Part shown: one piece after another, positions 51,993 through 60,834 of the stretch
Position numbering within the stretch: position 1 is the stretch's first letter
Layout of the letters: each line of letters opens with the position of its first letter
Assembly: GCF_003258295.1 (NCBI RefSeq)
Contig: NZ_QKYN01000027.1
Coordinates: forward strand, 1 to 64,000
Direction: 5' to 3'
DNA length: 64,000 nt
DNA from: Streptacidiphilus pinicola
Lineage (GTDB): Bacteria; Actinomycetota; Actinomycetes; Streptomycetales; Streptomycetaceae
Translations under genes and position numbers: made by a program
The notes under the pieces: generated by a model
What the model was told of the DNA's origin: nothing
What the model saw: only the letters and a program-made list of their open reading frames with translations
Databases searched by the model: none

Positions 51993-52374
51993 GTCTCCTG
52001 ACTTCGGCAGAACGATGGACGCGGGGCTGATCTTTCCTGGCGCCGTTCCGGCTCTGGTGATCCGAGGTCGTAAGCCGCCGTCTTGATCAGCCCACCTCGG
52101 CCCCGCCTCAGCAATAGCTGGTCACGCGGCCTCGCGGCGGGGCGGCGGCATCCTGCTTCGCGGCTGGCGTTGTAAACGCGGCACGAAGGCGGCGGCTGTC
52201 GGCGCTGGGGTTACGAGCCCACGCGGCCCGGGTCCAAACGAAACGTCGCGGCTAGCACCGACGCGGCGGTCCCGGGCCGCGCGGTGTGGGCTGGTCGGTG
52301 GACGGTGGTCATGACTGGACCCGTCAAGTGGTAGCCATCACTCGCCACACCCATGGGCCGCCCCGGGAGCACCT
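51993..52374. other. Intergenic region with an inverted repeat
   Basis: 382 bp without a gene. GCGGCCCGGG at 52223-52232 and CCCGGGCCGC at 52271-52280 can pair over a 38-nt loop; this is a possible weak terminator or regulatory hairpin. GGGAGC before the GTG at 52375 is the ribosome site of the next gene. Confidence 0.4.
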
Positions 52375-53955
52375 GTGTCGAACCAGCAGCAGACCACCAC
52401 CGCGTCGCTCCTGCCATCCCGCCGTGCGCTGCTCAGAACCGCCGCGGCTGCGGCAACGGGCGCCCTGGTCGGCGTCGGCGTCCCCCGGGCGACGGCCGGC
52501 ATCCCCATGCGATCGCCCACCCTGCGGACGGGCCGGCAGCTGCGCGGCGAGTGGATCGCATCGGTCAGTAACAGCAACTGGCCGTCCCGGCCCGGACTCC
52601 CGGCCGCGGAGCAGCGCGGGGAACTGACCGCTCTGTTCGACCGGGCCGCCGCGCTGGGCCTCAATGCGGTGTTCGTGCAGGTCCGTCCAACCGCTGACTC
52701 GTTCTGGCCGTCACCGTTCGAGCCCTGGTCGCAGTACCTGACCGGCGTTCAGGGAAAGGACCCCGGCTACGACCCCTTGGGCTTCATGGTCGACGCAGCG
52801 CATCGGCGGGGTCTGGCCCTGCACGCCTGGTTCAACCCCTATCGCATCTCGCGCCACAGCGACATGCAGGCACTGGCTCCCGGTCATCCCGCCCGACGCC
52901 ACCCGGACTGGGTGGTCCGCTACGGCGGCGCCCTCTACTACAACCCAGGCGTCCCGGCGGCGCGACTCTTCGTCGAGAACGCGATCATGGACGCGGTCGA
53001 GCGCTACGAGATCGACGGGGTCCACTTCGACGACTACTTCTATCCGTATCCGGTAGGCAGCGCGCCCTTCCCCGACGACGACGCGTTCGCGACCTATGGC
53101 AGGGGCTGGACCGACCGTGCCGCCTGGCGTCGACACAACGTGGACCTGCTGGTCAGTCAGATGCTGGCCCGGGTACGCGCGGTGCGTCCCGAGGCGGCCT
53201 TCGGCATCAGCCCGTTCGGCATCTGGCGCAACGCCTCGACTGATCCGAAAGGGTCGGCCACGAGCGGACTGCAGTCCTACGACGCGCTCAGCGCGGACAC
53301 GCTCGGCTGGGTGCGCAAGGGCTGGCTCGACTACGTCGCCCCGCAGCTGTACTGGAGCATCGGGTCGACGGTCTCCGACTACGCGGTCCTGGCCCGCTGG
53401 TGGGCGAACGCCGTCGACGGCACGGACGTCCAGCTGTGGATCGGCCAGGCGGTCTCCAGGGTGGGCATCGCCGGCCAGCCCGCCGCCTGGCAAGAACCCG
53501 GTGAGCTCACCCGGCATCTCACCCTGGACGCGGGACTGCCGCAGATCAGCGGTGAGCTTCTCTACAGCAGCTCGGACGTGATCGCCGACCGGATCGGCGG
53601 GGTGAGCCGGATGGCCGCCGACCACTGGCAGTACCCCGCCCTGCCTCCAGTCCTCGCACGACTCGCGGGCGGTGCGCCCCCGCTTCCACCGCACGTCTCG
53701 GCAGCGTCAGGGCCCCGCGGAACGGTGTCCGTGACCCTGTCGGCGCGCACCGACCACGCACCGAGCCGCTATGCGATCCACCTCCACACCAACCGCTCCC
53801 CCGCCACCACGGGCAATACGACGCTGATCGCCGTCCTCCCAGGGGCGCCCTCCACGACGTGGACCGGACCCGCCGCCCCCGAAGGCTGCACCTACCTCGC
53901 GACCTCGGTCGACCGCGCCAACCGCGAGAGCGCGGCCGTCACGGTCACGTACTGA
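52375..53955 (+). CDS. Secreted glycoside hydrolase-like 10 (GHL10/DigH-type) protein
   Basis: 526 aa from a GTG behind GGGAGC. Tat-like signal SRRALLRTAAAAATGALVGVG. The GHL10 core is complete: LRGEWIASVSNSNWPSRPGL, FDRAAALGLNAVFVQVRPTADSFWPSPFEPWSQYLTG, DPLGFMVDAAHRRGLALHAWFNPYRIS, EIDGVHFDDYFYPYP and FGISPFGIWRN...VRKGWLDYVAPQLYWSIG. A fibronectin-like domain of about 90 residues ends it. Related DigH enzymes cleave denuded glycan strands of peptidoglycan; here the substrate is inferred only from family. Confidence 0.9.
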   Translation: MSNQQQTTTASLLPSRRALLRTAAAAATGALVGVGVPRATAGIPMRSPTLRTGRQLRGEWIASVSNSNWPSRPGLPAAEQRGELTALFDRAAALGLNAVFVQVRPTADSFWPSPFEPWSQYLTGVQGKDPGYDPLGFMVDAAHRRGLALHAWFNPYRISRHSDMQALAPGHPARRHPDWVVRYGGALYYNPGVPAARLFVENAIMDAVERYEIDGVHFDDYFYPYPVGSAPFPDDDAFATYGRGWTDRAAWRRHNVDLLVSQMLARVRAVRPEAAFGISPFGIWRNASTDPKGSATSGLQSYDALSADTLGWVRKGWLDYVAPQLYWSIGSTVSDYAVLARWWANAVDGTDVQLWIGQAVSRVGIAGQPAAWQEPGELTRHLTLDAGLPQISGELLYSSSDVIADRIGGVSRMAADHWQYPALPPVLARLAGGAPPLPPHVSAASGPRGTVSVTLSARTDHAPSRYAIHLHTNRSPATTGNTTLIAVLPGAPSTTWTGPAAPEGCTYLATSVDRANRESAAVTVTY

Positions 53956-54606
53956 GGCTCTCGCGGGAGGGTGACGGCAGGACGTTCGTGGCCCCGGTGG
54001 GGAGCGCCGGGAGCTGCGGCACAGGGCCCCCGATGCAGAGTGCTGACGGGGCTTCAGATTCTGAATGTAGTGCTGACGTCGGTCTTCCCGGAGCAGACAC
54101 CCTGGGGACACCGCCGTGATCCCCTATGGACGCCCGGCGGAAGTCAACAGCTGGGGGCTCCGGCTGTGGGGTGGAGCATCGGCCGCCCGGCCGATCCGGC
54201 GGTGCCGCGCACGCTCTGGCCGGACCGCGGGTTGGGTGCCCTTCCGTTGGCGGTGTTTTGCTTCGAGCCGCGCGGGATGCCGGCGGGGGCTCCTCCGGAC
54301 CCACCCCCGCCGGCTCTGGCTCCGGGGCGTTGCCTGTGAACAGTTGCCGCCGTTCGCGGGGTGTGGATCGTCGAGGGGCCCGGGGCGTCGGCTGAGGTTG
54401 GGCGTGTTGGGGCAGGTGTTCACGCCGGGGCTGGAGGACGCGGTGACAGCGGCTCTTCAGCGACCGGCCCCAATTGGCGGTGTTTTGCTTTCAATGACAC
54501 GCTTATGAGGCCTTTATCACAGAAAAACCGACACCGCACCCCGTCACCGCGGCGACGATCTTCGCCCCAAGGCGACGGCCTGCGGCAGCATCGAAAGGAG
54601 GTCGCC
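53956..54606. other. Intergenic region with a 17-bp direct repeat
   Basis: 651 bp. Frames here look non-coding. It holds two copies of TTGGCGGTGTTTTGCTT (54247-54263 and 54474-54490). AAGGAGG at its end serves the next gene. Confidence 0.5.
54247..54490 (+). repeat. Two direct copies of TTGGCGGTGTTTTGCTT
   Basis: 17-bp identical copies at 54247-54263 and 54474-54490, 227 bp apart, with no similarity beyond the repeat. T-rich in a GC-rich context. They might be protein-binding sites or a trace of an excised element. Confidence 0.6.
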
Positions 54607-55302
54607 ATGAGCAACGAACGCATGGCGCGCTGGATGGGTCCGCTCGCGCTCGCGTTCCTGGTCTCCATCGTTCTGGGTTTCTTCGTCCTCGCCCCCAGCG
54701 CGCCGAACCAGAACGCCTCTGCCGCCTCGGTCATCGCCTACTACCAGGCCCACGGAACCGCAGCGCTCGCCGGGATCTACGTCATCGGCGTCGGGTTGGT
54801 CCTGCTGGCCTTCTTCGTCGGCGCGCTGCGGATCGCCCTCAGCAAGGCCGACGGTGGCCACGACTGGATGCCCACCACCGCCTTCGCGGGCGGCATCCTG
54901 TTCATCGGCGCTTTCGCCGTCAACGGGGTCCTGCACTTCGCCCTGATCCAGGCGGCTCACAACGGCCGCGTCGACATGGTGCGAACCTTGAACTTCATCG
55001 ACAACAACTCTCAGGTCGCGGTCCTCCTGGGCGTCTCCGTGCTGGCACTCGCCACGGGAGCGGCCATCCTGGCCGAAGCATCCCTGCCCGCCTGGCTCGG
55101 ATGGCTCTCGATCGTGATCGGCGTGCTCCCCGTCATCGGCGGGCTCGGCTTCATCGCGCTCCTGGCCCTGCCGATCTTGCTGACCATCCTCGGATTCGTG
55201 ATCGGGAACCGGACAACGGCGACGGCCGCAGAAGGCACCGGGGCCTCAACGCCCCGAAGGACGACGCGCGCCCCTCACCGGCTCACCCTGCGCCACCACT
55301 GA
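54607..55302 (+). CDS. Integral membrane protein, DUF4386-like
   Basis: 231 aa behind AAGGAGG at 7-nt spacing. Six membrane segments: WMGPLALAFLVSIVLGFFVLAP, LAGIYVIGVGLVLLAFFVGAL, TAFAGGILFIGAFAVNGVLHFAL, VAVLLGVSVLALATGAAILAEA, WLGWLSIVIGVLPVIGG and FIALLALPILLTILGFVIG. The family has no known function. A basic His-rich tail ends it. Single gene. Confidence 0.75.
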   Translation: MSNERMARWMGPLALAFLVSIVLGFFVLAPSAPNQNASAASVIAYYQAHGTAALAGIYVIGVGLVLLAFFVGALRIALSKADGGHDWMPTTAFAGGILFIGAFAVNGVLHFALIQAAHNGRVDMVRTLNFIDNNSQVAVLLGVSVLALATGAAILAEASLPAWLGWLSIVIGVLPVIGGLGFIALLALPILLTILGFVIGNRTTATAAEGTGASTPRRTTRAPHRLTLRHH

Positions 55303-55627
55303 TGCGACAGACGTCGGGGAGTCGAGCATCGTGACGGGTGATCTCCCAGGGTTGGCGAGAGCCGAGCAAGCCGCATCCGGCGCTCTTCCTGGAAGCGGCG
55401 GGGTGGATTCTCCCCCGTCGTCGCGGTCGACCGTGGCGCGGGCCGCTCGAACCTCGTCGCCGTCGGCGCGGACGCCGTAGTCGACGAGCTCACTGAATTG
55501 CTGCCGCTGCTGAATCCCTGACCCGGGCTGCCGCCCGGCCGAACGATGCGTTCTGCTTCGCAACGTTGCGTGCCCGCCGGCGTCGGGACGCCGGCGGGCA
55601 CGTGCGCGTGGGACGCGGTGACCGGGA
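55303..55627. other. Intergenic region between convergent genes
   Basis: 325 bp. Apart from the strong hairpin at 55569-55602 nothing recognisable is present. Confidence 0.5.
55569..55602. terminator. Strong terminator hairpin
   Basis: Perfect 16-bp stem (CGTGCCCGCCGGCGTC / GACGCCGGCGGGCACG) with a 2-nt centre. It lies 26 bp past the stop of the transglycosylase, probably acting for it and for the convergent membrane-protein gene. Confidence 0.9.
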
Positions 55628-56509
55628 TCAGTAGCCGGACTTGGTGTAGGCGATGTTCTCGAAGGCGCCGTAGGTGGCGTTCGCGTAGCGCACGGCGGCG
55701 ACGATGTTGTCGACCGGGTTCCAGATGTCGGTGTGGCCCGGCAGCGCGTAGGTGGCGAACGTCGAGTCGATGGTCTGCATCAGACCCTTCGACGGGGTAC
55801 CGGCGGCAGCGTTGGAGTCCCAGTTGTTGATGGCGTTCGGGTTGCCCGAGGACTCGGTCATGGCGCGCGCGGTGATCGCGTCGGCGGAGGGCACGTGGTC
55901 GCCGTCGGCGGCGAGGATGGCCTGGGCCTGGGCGATCCAGCCGCTCAGATCGTTACTGTAGGTCGGCGTGGCAGCCGCGGTGGCGGCCTTGGCGGCAGCG
56001 GCGGCGTCGGCCTGGGCCTTCGCCGCGGCGGCGGCCTTCGCCTGAGCCGCGGCAGCGGCTTGGGCCTTGGCCTGGGCGGCGGCAGCGGCCTGGGCCTTCG
56101 CCTGAGCTTGCGCCTTGGCCTGGGCAGCAGCAGCGGCCTGGGCCTTCGCTGCGGCAGCAGCCCGGGCCTGCGCCTGGGCAGCGGCAGCGGCAGATGCCTT
56201 CGCCTGGGCGTCGGCCTTCGCCTTCGCGGCCGCCGCAGCCTGGGCCGCGTCGGCGGACTGGGTGGCCAACGGCGCACGCTGCTCGGAGCGGTTCGCGGTG
56301 TCGGTGCTGGGGCGCGCGATGGCCTGGGCGGCGGCCACGGCGGCGGTGCGCGGCGCGGAGCCGTTGCCGGTGAGGGCGACAGCGGTTCCGGTCGCGGCGC
56401 CGGTGATCAGCAGCGCGGCACCGACACCGGCGGTGAGGCGCTTGTTCGTGCGCACCGCGGAGAGGCGCTTGGGGAGACGGACGAGAGAAGACTGCTTGCG
56501 GTGGCGCAT
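55628..56509 (-). CDS. Secreted lytic transglycosylase (SLT-like) with long Ala-rich helix
   Basis: 293 aa; TTGGAG lies 4 nt before the ATG. Basic N-terminus and membrane-signal helix (LTAGVGAALLITGAATGTAVALTG). Residues of about 87-180 are almost only Ala, Lys, Gln and Asp (AKAQAAAAAQAKAQ), a single long helix or coiled coil. The C-terminal domain has TARAMTESSGNPNAINNWDSNAAAGTPSKGLMQTIDSTFATYALPGHTDIWNPVDNIVAAVRYANATYGAF, with catalytic Glu in MTESSGN. It cleaves peptidoglycan, perhaps spanning the wall with its helix. Confidence 0.92.
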   Translation of the reverse strand: MRHRKQSSLVRLPKRLSAVRTNKRLTAGVGAALLITGAATGTAVALTGNGSAPRTAAVAAAQAIARPSTDTANRSEQRAPLATQSADAAQAAAAAKAKADAQAKASAAAAAQAQARAAAAAKAQAAAAAQAKAQAQAKAQAAAAAQAKAQAAAAAQAKAAAAAKAQADAAAAAKAATAAATPTYSNDLSGWIAQAQAILAADGDHVPSADAITARAMTESSGNPNAINNWDSNAAAGTPSKGLMQTIDSTFATYALPGHTDIWNPVDNIVAAVRYANATYGAFENIAYTKSGY

Positions 56510-56877
56510 GGCACTCCAATGTCGACGGAGACTGCCCGGGACGGACCGAGGGCGCACTCGTCTCCGCGCGCGCCAAGTCGACGTCGCAGCACTGGGTTTC
56601 GCACACCCTTGGGCTCGCGGGTACTGACCCGACCGAGCAGGGGAGCGGTTCGGCGTGTTGACAGGTCGGCGCTGTGTGCGCCGGTCGCCGGGCTCCCGAC
56701 AGGCTGACTGCCCGCCTGCCTCGTGCACGGTCACACGGCCTTCACAAGCGGAGCAAGGATTACCATCGGTAACGTGCGCTACGCCACAGGCGGGGGCGCA
56801 ACCCACAGGTCAGGTCCGGGATCGCGGTGGCAAAAGGACCGAATACGAACGGTCGGCAGCGCGCTAGAGTGCGTGCC
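56510..56877. other. Divergent leader region
   Basis: 368 bp between the transglycosylase and the YbaK-like gene. GC-rich and foldable, but I could not match it to a riboswitch. TAGAGT about 7 nt before the ATG at 56878 suggests a leaderless transcript on that side. Confidence 0.4.
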
Positions 56878-57441
56878 ATGAGCGAGCACGTGCGCCCCCC
56901 GTTCGGCAACTTCACCACGGCTCGCAAGGCGCTCGACGTCCTCGATCTGCTGGCCGACCCCGTGGTCACGGCCCTGAAGAACTGGGGCGCCGAGGAGCAC
57001 GCCGACTCGGTGCTGTACGTGGACACCGATCCCGACAAGGCGGACACGACCGTCTTCTGCGAGACCTACCAGGTGCCGCCGGAGCTCTCCGCCAACTGCG
57101 TCGTGGTCGCCGCGAAGCGCGGCGGCGAGGTCACCCTCGCCGCCTGCCTCGCCCTCGCCCACACCCGCGTGGACGTGAACACCACCGTCCGCAAGCACCT
57201 GGGCGCCCGCCGGGCCTCCTTCGCCCCGATGGACACCGCCGTCGCCGAGACGGGCATGGAGTACGGCGGCATCACGCCTGTCGGCCTTCCGGCCTCCTGG
57301 CCGCTGTTGATCGACGAGGCCGTGGCGTCGGTCCCCTCCGTGCTGGTCGGCAGCGGACGCCGTCGCGGCAAGCTGATCGTCCCGGGCCGGGCCTTCGCCC
57401 GGCTTCCCGGCGCCGAGATCATTCCCGGCCTGGCCGGCTGA
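56878..57441 (+). CDS. YbaK/ProX-type aminoacyl-tRNA deacylase-like protein
   Basis: 187 aa. Core: HADSVLYVDTDPDKADTTVFCETYQVPPELSANCVVVAAKRGGEVTLAACLALAHTRVDVNTTVRKHLGARRASFAPMDTAVAETGMEYGGITPVGLPASWPLLIDEAV fits the YbaK fold (ANxxVxxxK, TGxxxGGxxPxGLP). Members hydrolyse misacylated tRNA; the specificity is not readable here. An upstream in-frame start would extend it 17 codons, but the ATG at 56878 fits the family start. Confidence 0.88.
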   Translation: MSEHVRPPFGNFTTARKALDVLDLLADPVVTALKNWGAEEHADSVLYVDTDPDKADTTVFCETYQVPPELSANCVVVAAKRGGEVTLAACLALAHTRVDVNTTVRKHLGARRASFAPMDTAVAETGMEYGGITPVGLPASWPLLIDEAVASVPSVLVGSGRRRGKLIVPGRAFARLPGAEIIPGLAG

Positions 57442-57467
57442 TCCGCCCCGCCCCCCTGACGCGAAGC

Positions 57468-59618
57468 TCAGCTGTCACGCTCGAACACCAGCAGGCAGGC
57501 GCCGGGGGTCTCTTCCGCGAGCGACAGCCGAAGGCTGCCCTGGTCGGCGTTCCAGCCGAGACCGGTGGGCCGGTGCGTCGGGTACAGCACACGCGGGGAG
57601 GTCCGCGAACCGGCCAGATGTGGCACCGGCAGTACCTGCTCGCCGGCCCCGCCGCGCCGCCAGACCAGCAGATAGGTCCGGTCCGCGCCGCGCAGGCCGA
57701 GGCAGAGCCAGTGGTCCTCCCAGCCCGGCAGGCCCAGCGGCCAGAGCGGCGTGGATGCCGGGATGTCCGCGCGAAGGCGCTTGTAGACCGCGATGCCCTC
57801 GGCGACGAGGGCGTGCTGGTGCGGCGTCATCCGGTCCAGGTGACCGGACAGGTGCACGCGCCCGAGCAGCGCCCCGGCCACCGTGAAGGCGATCTCCTCG
57901 TCCGTGGACCCGGGCTGCGGGTAGGCCCAGACGGCCGCCTGTTCGGGGGCGATCGCGGCGGGCGCGGAGGCCGCGATCGGCGGGTAGCGCAGCGGGTCCT
58001 GCTGGTCGCTGGTCGACTGCAACTGCGCCTGAGCCAGCAGGGCGTAGTCGGCCCGCATGCCTCCCGAAGCGCAGTTCTCGATCGTCAGCCCCGGGTGGCG
58101 GTCGAGAACGTCCGACAGCCAGTCGGTGTAGGCGCGCTGGTGGCCCAGCAGACCCGCGCCTGGGCTGCGGGACGTGCCGGTGTCCGTTCCCGGGCCGGGG
58201 TTGATGTTGTAGTCGAGCTTGAAGTAACCCACTGCGTAGTCGGCGACCAGTCGGTCGACGACGGCGTCGAGGTGGGCGCGGGCGGCGGGGTGGCGCAGGT
58301 CCAGGTGGTAGCGGCCGTGCTCGACGACACGCTCGCCGTCGCGCTGGAAGAAGGCGTCCGAAGGGAGCTGTTCGGCGACGCGGCTGCGGACTCCGACGAC
58401 CTCGGGTTCGAGCCAGAGTCCCGGCGTCATCCCGGCGGCGAGGATCGCCTGGCACACCTCGCCGAGACCGCCGGGGAAGCGTGCGGCGGACTCGCGCCAC
58501 TCGCCGACGCTGTCCCACCAGCCCTCCGCGTCGTCGTCGTACCAGCCCGCGTCAATGACGAAGTACTCGGCGCCCGCACGGGAAGCGGCGTCGACCAGGG
58601 GCAGGAGTCGCTCGGTGGTCGGGTCGCCCATCAGGGTGTTCATGTAGTCGTTGAAGATCACGGGCAGGACGGTGTGGTCGCGGTGTGGGCGGCGCACGGC
58701 CCGCCGGTAGCGGGTCAGCGCGGCGAGCGCGGCGGTGAGGGCGTCATCGCCGTGGGCCGTGACGCCGACAGCGACGGCGGCGCGGACCGTGGTGAACTCC
58801 TCCCCCGGGCGCAGGACCTGCCGCCACTGGTGCTCGCGGTCGTGCGGACCGAGCAGCGCGAGATACACGTCGGCGTCGTGCTCGCCCACCTCCCAGCGCC
58901 AACCGCCGCTGCTCTCGATCTGCCAGGCCCACGCGTGGCCACCGCCGTGGACGAGGGCTCCTGTCGGCAGGTACCGGCCGCTGGACCAACTGCCCTGGCT
59001 GGAGCGGGCGAAGCAGCCTCGCGGGCCGTGCTCGTGAGCGAAGCGGCTGAGATCGGGCAGCAGTTCGCGCAACGGGCGGGACTGCCAGCGCCCCTCGGCG
59101 AGCCAGTCGCTGGCCGCCCAGTGCACGTCGATCCGCGCGAGGCGTTCGCGCCCGGTCGACCGGCCGAAGCCGGGCAGGACGAGCGAGGTGACGGCCTCGA
59201 CCGTCAGGTCCGCGGCTCCCTCGTTGCGCAGTGTGGTCCAGGCCCGGACGACGGGGACGCCCGGCACCGCGCGGTAGTGGGCCTCGACGACGAGGCCGGT
59301 GACCGGGTCGGCCAGGTCGATCCGCAGGCTCGGCCGGGTGCCGTCGCCGTCGGCCTCATGGCCGCGGTAGAGCAGTCTGGCCCCGGCGGAGGTCTCGACA
59401 CTGCGCTCGCCCGACCACTTGCGCCCGGAACCGGACAGCTGTATCTCGACCAGCGGCAGGCCTGGGCCCTCGGTGTGCGAAGCGGCCCCGACGGGACCGG
59501 CGCGGACGATCCGGACCGCGCCCTCACCGTCGATCCGAAACCGCAGAGGAAGGGCCTCAAGGCCCCAGTCGATCTCGCTGACCTGCGGGTTCGCTGTTAG
59601 GGCCGTTGCCTGGGGCAC
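57468..59618 (-). CDS. GH36 alpha-galactosidase
   Basis: 716 aa from the GTG at 59618 behind GAGGAGC. The N-terminal beta-sandwich (WGLEALPLRFRIDGEG...) leads to the GH36 barrel: DYMNTLMGDPT, AGAEYFVIDAGWYDDD, GMTPGLWLEPEVVG, then the nucleophile Asp in GYFKLDYN and acid/base Asp region in STSDQQDPLRYPPIA; ENCASGGMRADYALL is intact. It has no signal peptide, so it works on imported alpha-galactosides such as melibiose or raffinose. It is divergent from lacI with two operators between, so coregulated with the ABC importer. Confidence 0.95.
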   Translation of the reverse strand: MPQATALTANPQVSEIDWGLEALPLRFRIDGEGAVRIVRAGPVGAASHTEGPGLPLVEIQLSGSGRKWSGERSVETSAGARLLYRGHEADGDGTRPSLRIDLADPVTGLVVEAHYRAVPGVPVVRAWTTLRNEGAADLTVEAVTSLVLPGFGRSTGRERLARIDVHWAASDWLAEGRWQSRPLRELLPDLSRFAHEHGPRGCFARSSQGSWSSGRYLPTGALVHGGGHAWAWQIESSGGWRWEVGEHDADVYLALLGPHDREHQWRQVLRPGEEFTTVRAAVAVGVTAHGDDALTAALAALTRYRRAVRRPHRDHTVLPVIFNDYMNTLMGDPTTERLLPLVDAASRAGAEYFVIDAGWYDDDAEGWWDSVGEWRESAARFPGGLGEVCQAILAAGMTPGLWLEPEVVGVRSRVAEQLPSDAFFQRDGERVVEHGRYHLDLRHPAARAHLDAVVDRLVADYAVGYFKLDYNINPGPGTDTGTSRSPGAGLLGHQRAYTDWLSDVLDRHPGLTIENCASGGMRADYALLAQAQLQSTSDQQDPLRYPPIAASAPAAIAPEQAAVWAYPQPGSTDEEIAFTVAGALLGRVHLSGHLDRMTPHQHALVAEGIAVYKRLRADIPASTPLWPLGLPGWEDHWLCLGLRGADRTYLLVWRRGGAGEQVLPVPHLAGSRTSPRVLYPTHRPTGLGWNADQGSLRLSLAEETPGACLLVFERDS

Positions 59619-59686
59619 GATGACAGCTCCTCGTTGACCGATAGCTCGACTTGGCAACGGACCTGTGAAGGGCAGGTTTCCAAGCC

Positions 59687-59740
59687 TTGACATCCAGAAA
59701 AGTGACCGGTCACAATCCTGCCATGTCTGTGACCGGTCAC
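59687..59740 (+). promoter_or_regulatory. LacI promoter with two identical operators
   Basis: TTGACA (59687-59692), 18-bp spacer, CACAAT (59711-59716), with the expected start at the A of the ATG at 59723, so the transcript is likely leaderless. Identical palindromes GTGACCGGTCAC at 59702-59713 (over the spacer and -10) and 59729-59740 (inside codons 3-6). Centres are 27 bp apart. The same sites cover the divergent GH36 promoter. Confidence 0.85.
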
Positions 59741-60802
59741 ACAAGCGCCGATACCCCCGCTGACCAGGCCGCCAAAGGCGGCAAGTCGGTGAGCATCCGG
59801 GACGTCGCGGCCGCCGCCGGCGTCTCCTACCAGACCGTCTCGCGTGTCATCAACGGAAACGCCAGCGTCAAGGAGGCGACCCGCGAGCGCGTCCAGGAAG
59901 CCATCCGGGCCCTCGGGTTCCGCCCCAACGCGGCCGCCCGGGCGCTGGCCAACCGGGACACCAGATCACTCACCGTCGTCACCTCCAACACCACCCTGTA
60001 CGGATACGCGGCAACGCTGCAGGGCGTGGAAGAGGCGGCGCGAGCTGCGGGTTTCACCGTCGGCATCAGCGTCCTGGAGTCCGAGGCGGACGAACACGTC
60101 CGTGCCACGGTCAACCGAGCCGCCGACTCCAGCAGCGGCCTCGTCGTCATCGCCTACGACAGCGCGGGCGTGCGCGCCCTCGACTGCGTCCCGGACGGAC
60201 ACCCCGTCTCGGCCGCGGTCGAGGCTCCCGCGGGACCGCTGAGCAACTCCCTGCCCAGGGCCTGGATCGACGATGCCGAAGCCGCCGCCGAGGCCACCCG
60301 CTATCTGCTGGAGCTCGGCCACCCGACCGTCCACTACGTCGCCCTCCCGTCCACCACGCATGCCTCGCGTCGCACCGCGGGCTGGCGGGCCGCGCTGGAG
60401 GCGGCCGGAGCGCCGGTCCCGGAGCCGGTCGGGGCGGGCTGGGACGCGGTGGCCGGCTACGACGCCGGCCGGCGTCTCGCGCAGGACCCGGGCGTGACCG
60501 CCGTCCTGTGCGGCAACGACGACCTGGCCCTCGGCGTGCTGCGCGCCATGTACGAGGCCGGCCGGCCCGTCCCCGGTCAGGTCAGCGTCGTCGGCTTCGA
60601 CAACGCGCCGCAATCCGCCTTCTACACCCCGGCCCTGACGACGGTGGAGATGGACTTCACCGACCTGGGTCGAGCCTGCTTCGCCCTGCTGCACGACGTG
60701 CTGGCAGGCACCTCCACCGCGGCCGCGCTCCCGCCGGTCCCGCGCCCCCGACTCGTCGTGCGCGAGAGCGCAGACGTGCACCACCCGGCACCCACCCCCT
60801 GA
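59723..60802 (+). CDS. LacI-family transcriptional repressor of the alpha-galactoside genes
   Basis: 359 aa. HTH: VSIRDVAAAAGVSYQTVSRVINGNASVKEATRERVQEAIRALGFRPNAAARALANRDTRSL. The ligand domain has SSGLVVIAYDS, VTAVLCGNDDLALGVLRAMYEAG and VSVVGFDNAPQSAFYTPALTTVEMDFTDLGR. ATG at 59723 is favoured by the -10 position. The inducer is probably an alpha-galactoside or derivative. Autoregulated through the two operators and likely repressing the GH36 gene and importer. Confidence 0.94.
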   Translation: MSVTGHTSADTPADQAAKGGKSVSIRDVAAAAGVSYQTVSRVINGNASVKEATRERVQEAIRALGFRPNAAARALANRDTRSLTVVTSNTTLYGYAATLQGVEEAARAAGFTVGISVLESEADEHVRATVNRAADSSSGLVVIAYDSAGVRALDCVPDGHPVSAAVEAPAGPLSNSLPRAWIDDAEAAAEATRYLLELGHPTVHYVALPSTTHASRRTAGWRAALEAAGAPVPEPVGAGWDAVAGYDAGRRLAQDPGVTAVLCGNDDLALGVLRAMYEAGRPVPGQVSVVGFDNAPQSAFYTPALTTVEMDFTDLGRACFALLHDVLAGTSTAAALPPVPRPRLVVRESADVHHPAPTP

Positions 60803-60834
60803 ACCCACCCCACTCAGCGAGAGCAGTCCTCCTT

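Noticed and set aside
55980-56235. Repetitive DNA resembling a tandem array
   Set aside because: It is the coding sequence of the Ala/Lys/Gln-rich helix, not an independent repeat element.
56510-56760. Possible c-di-AMP (ydaO) riboswitch ahead of the transglycosylase
   Set aside because: Such genes often carry one, but I could not align the conserved core; a covariance search would decide.
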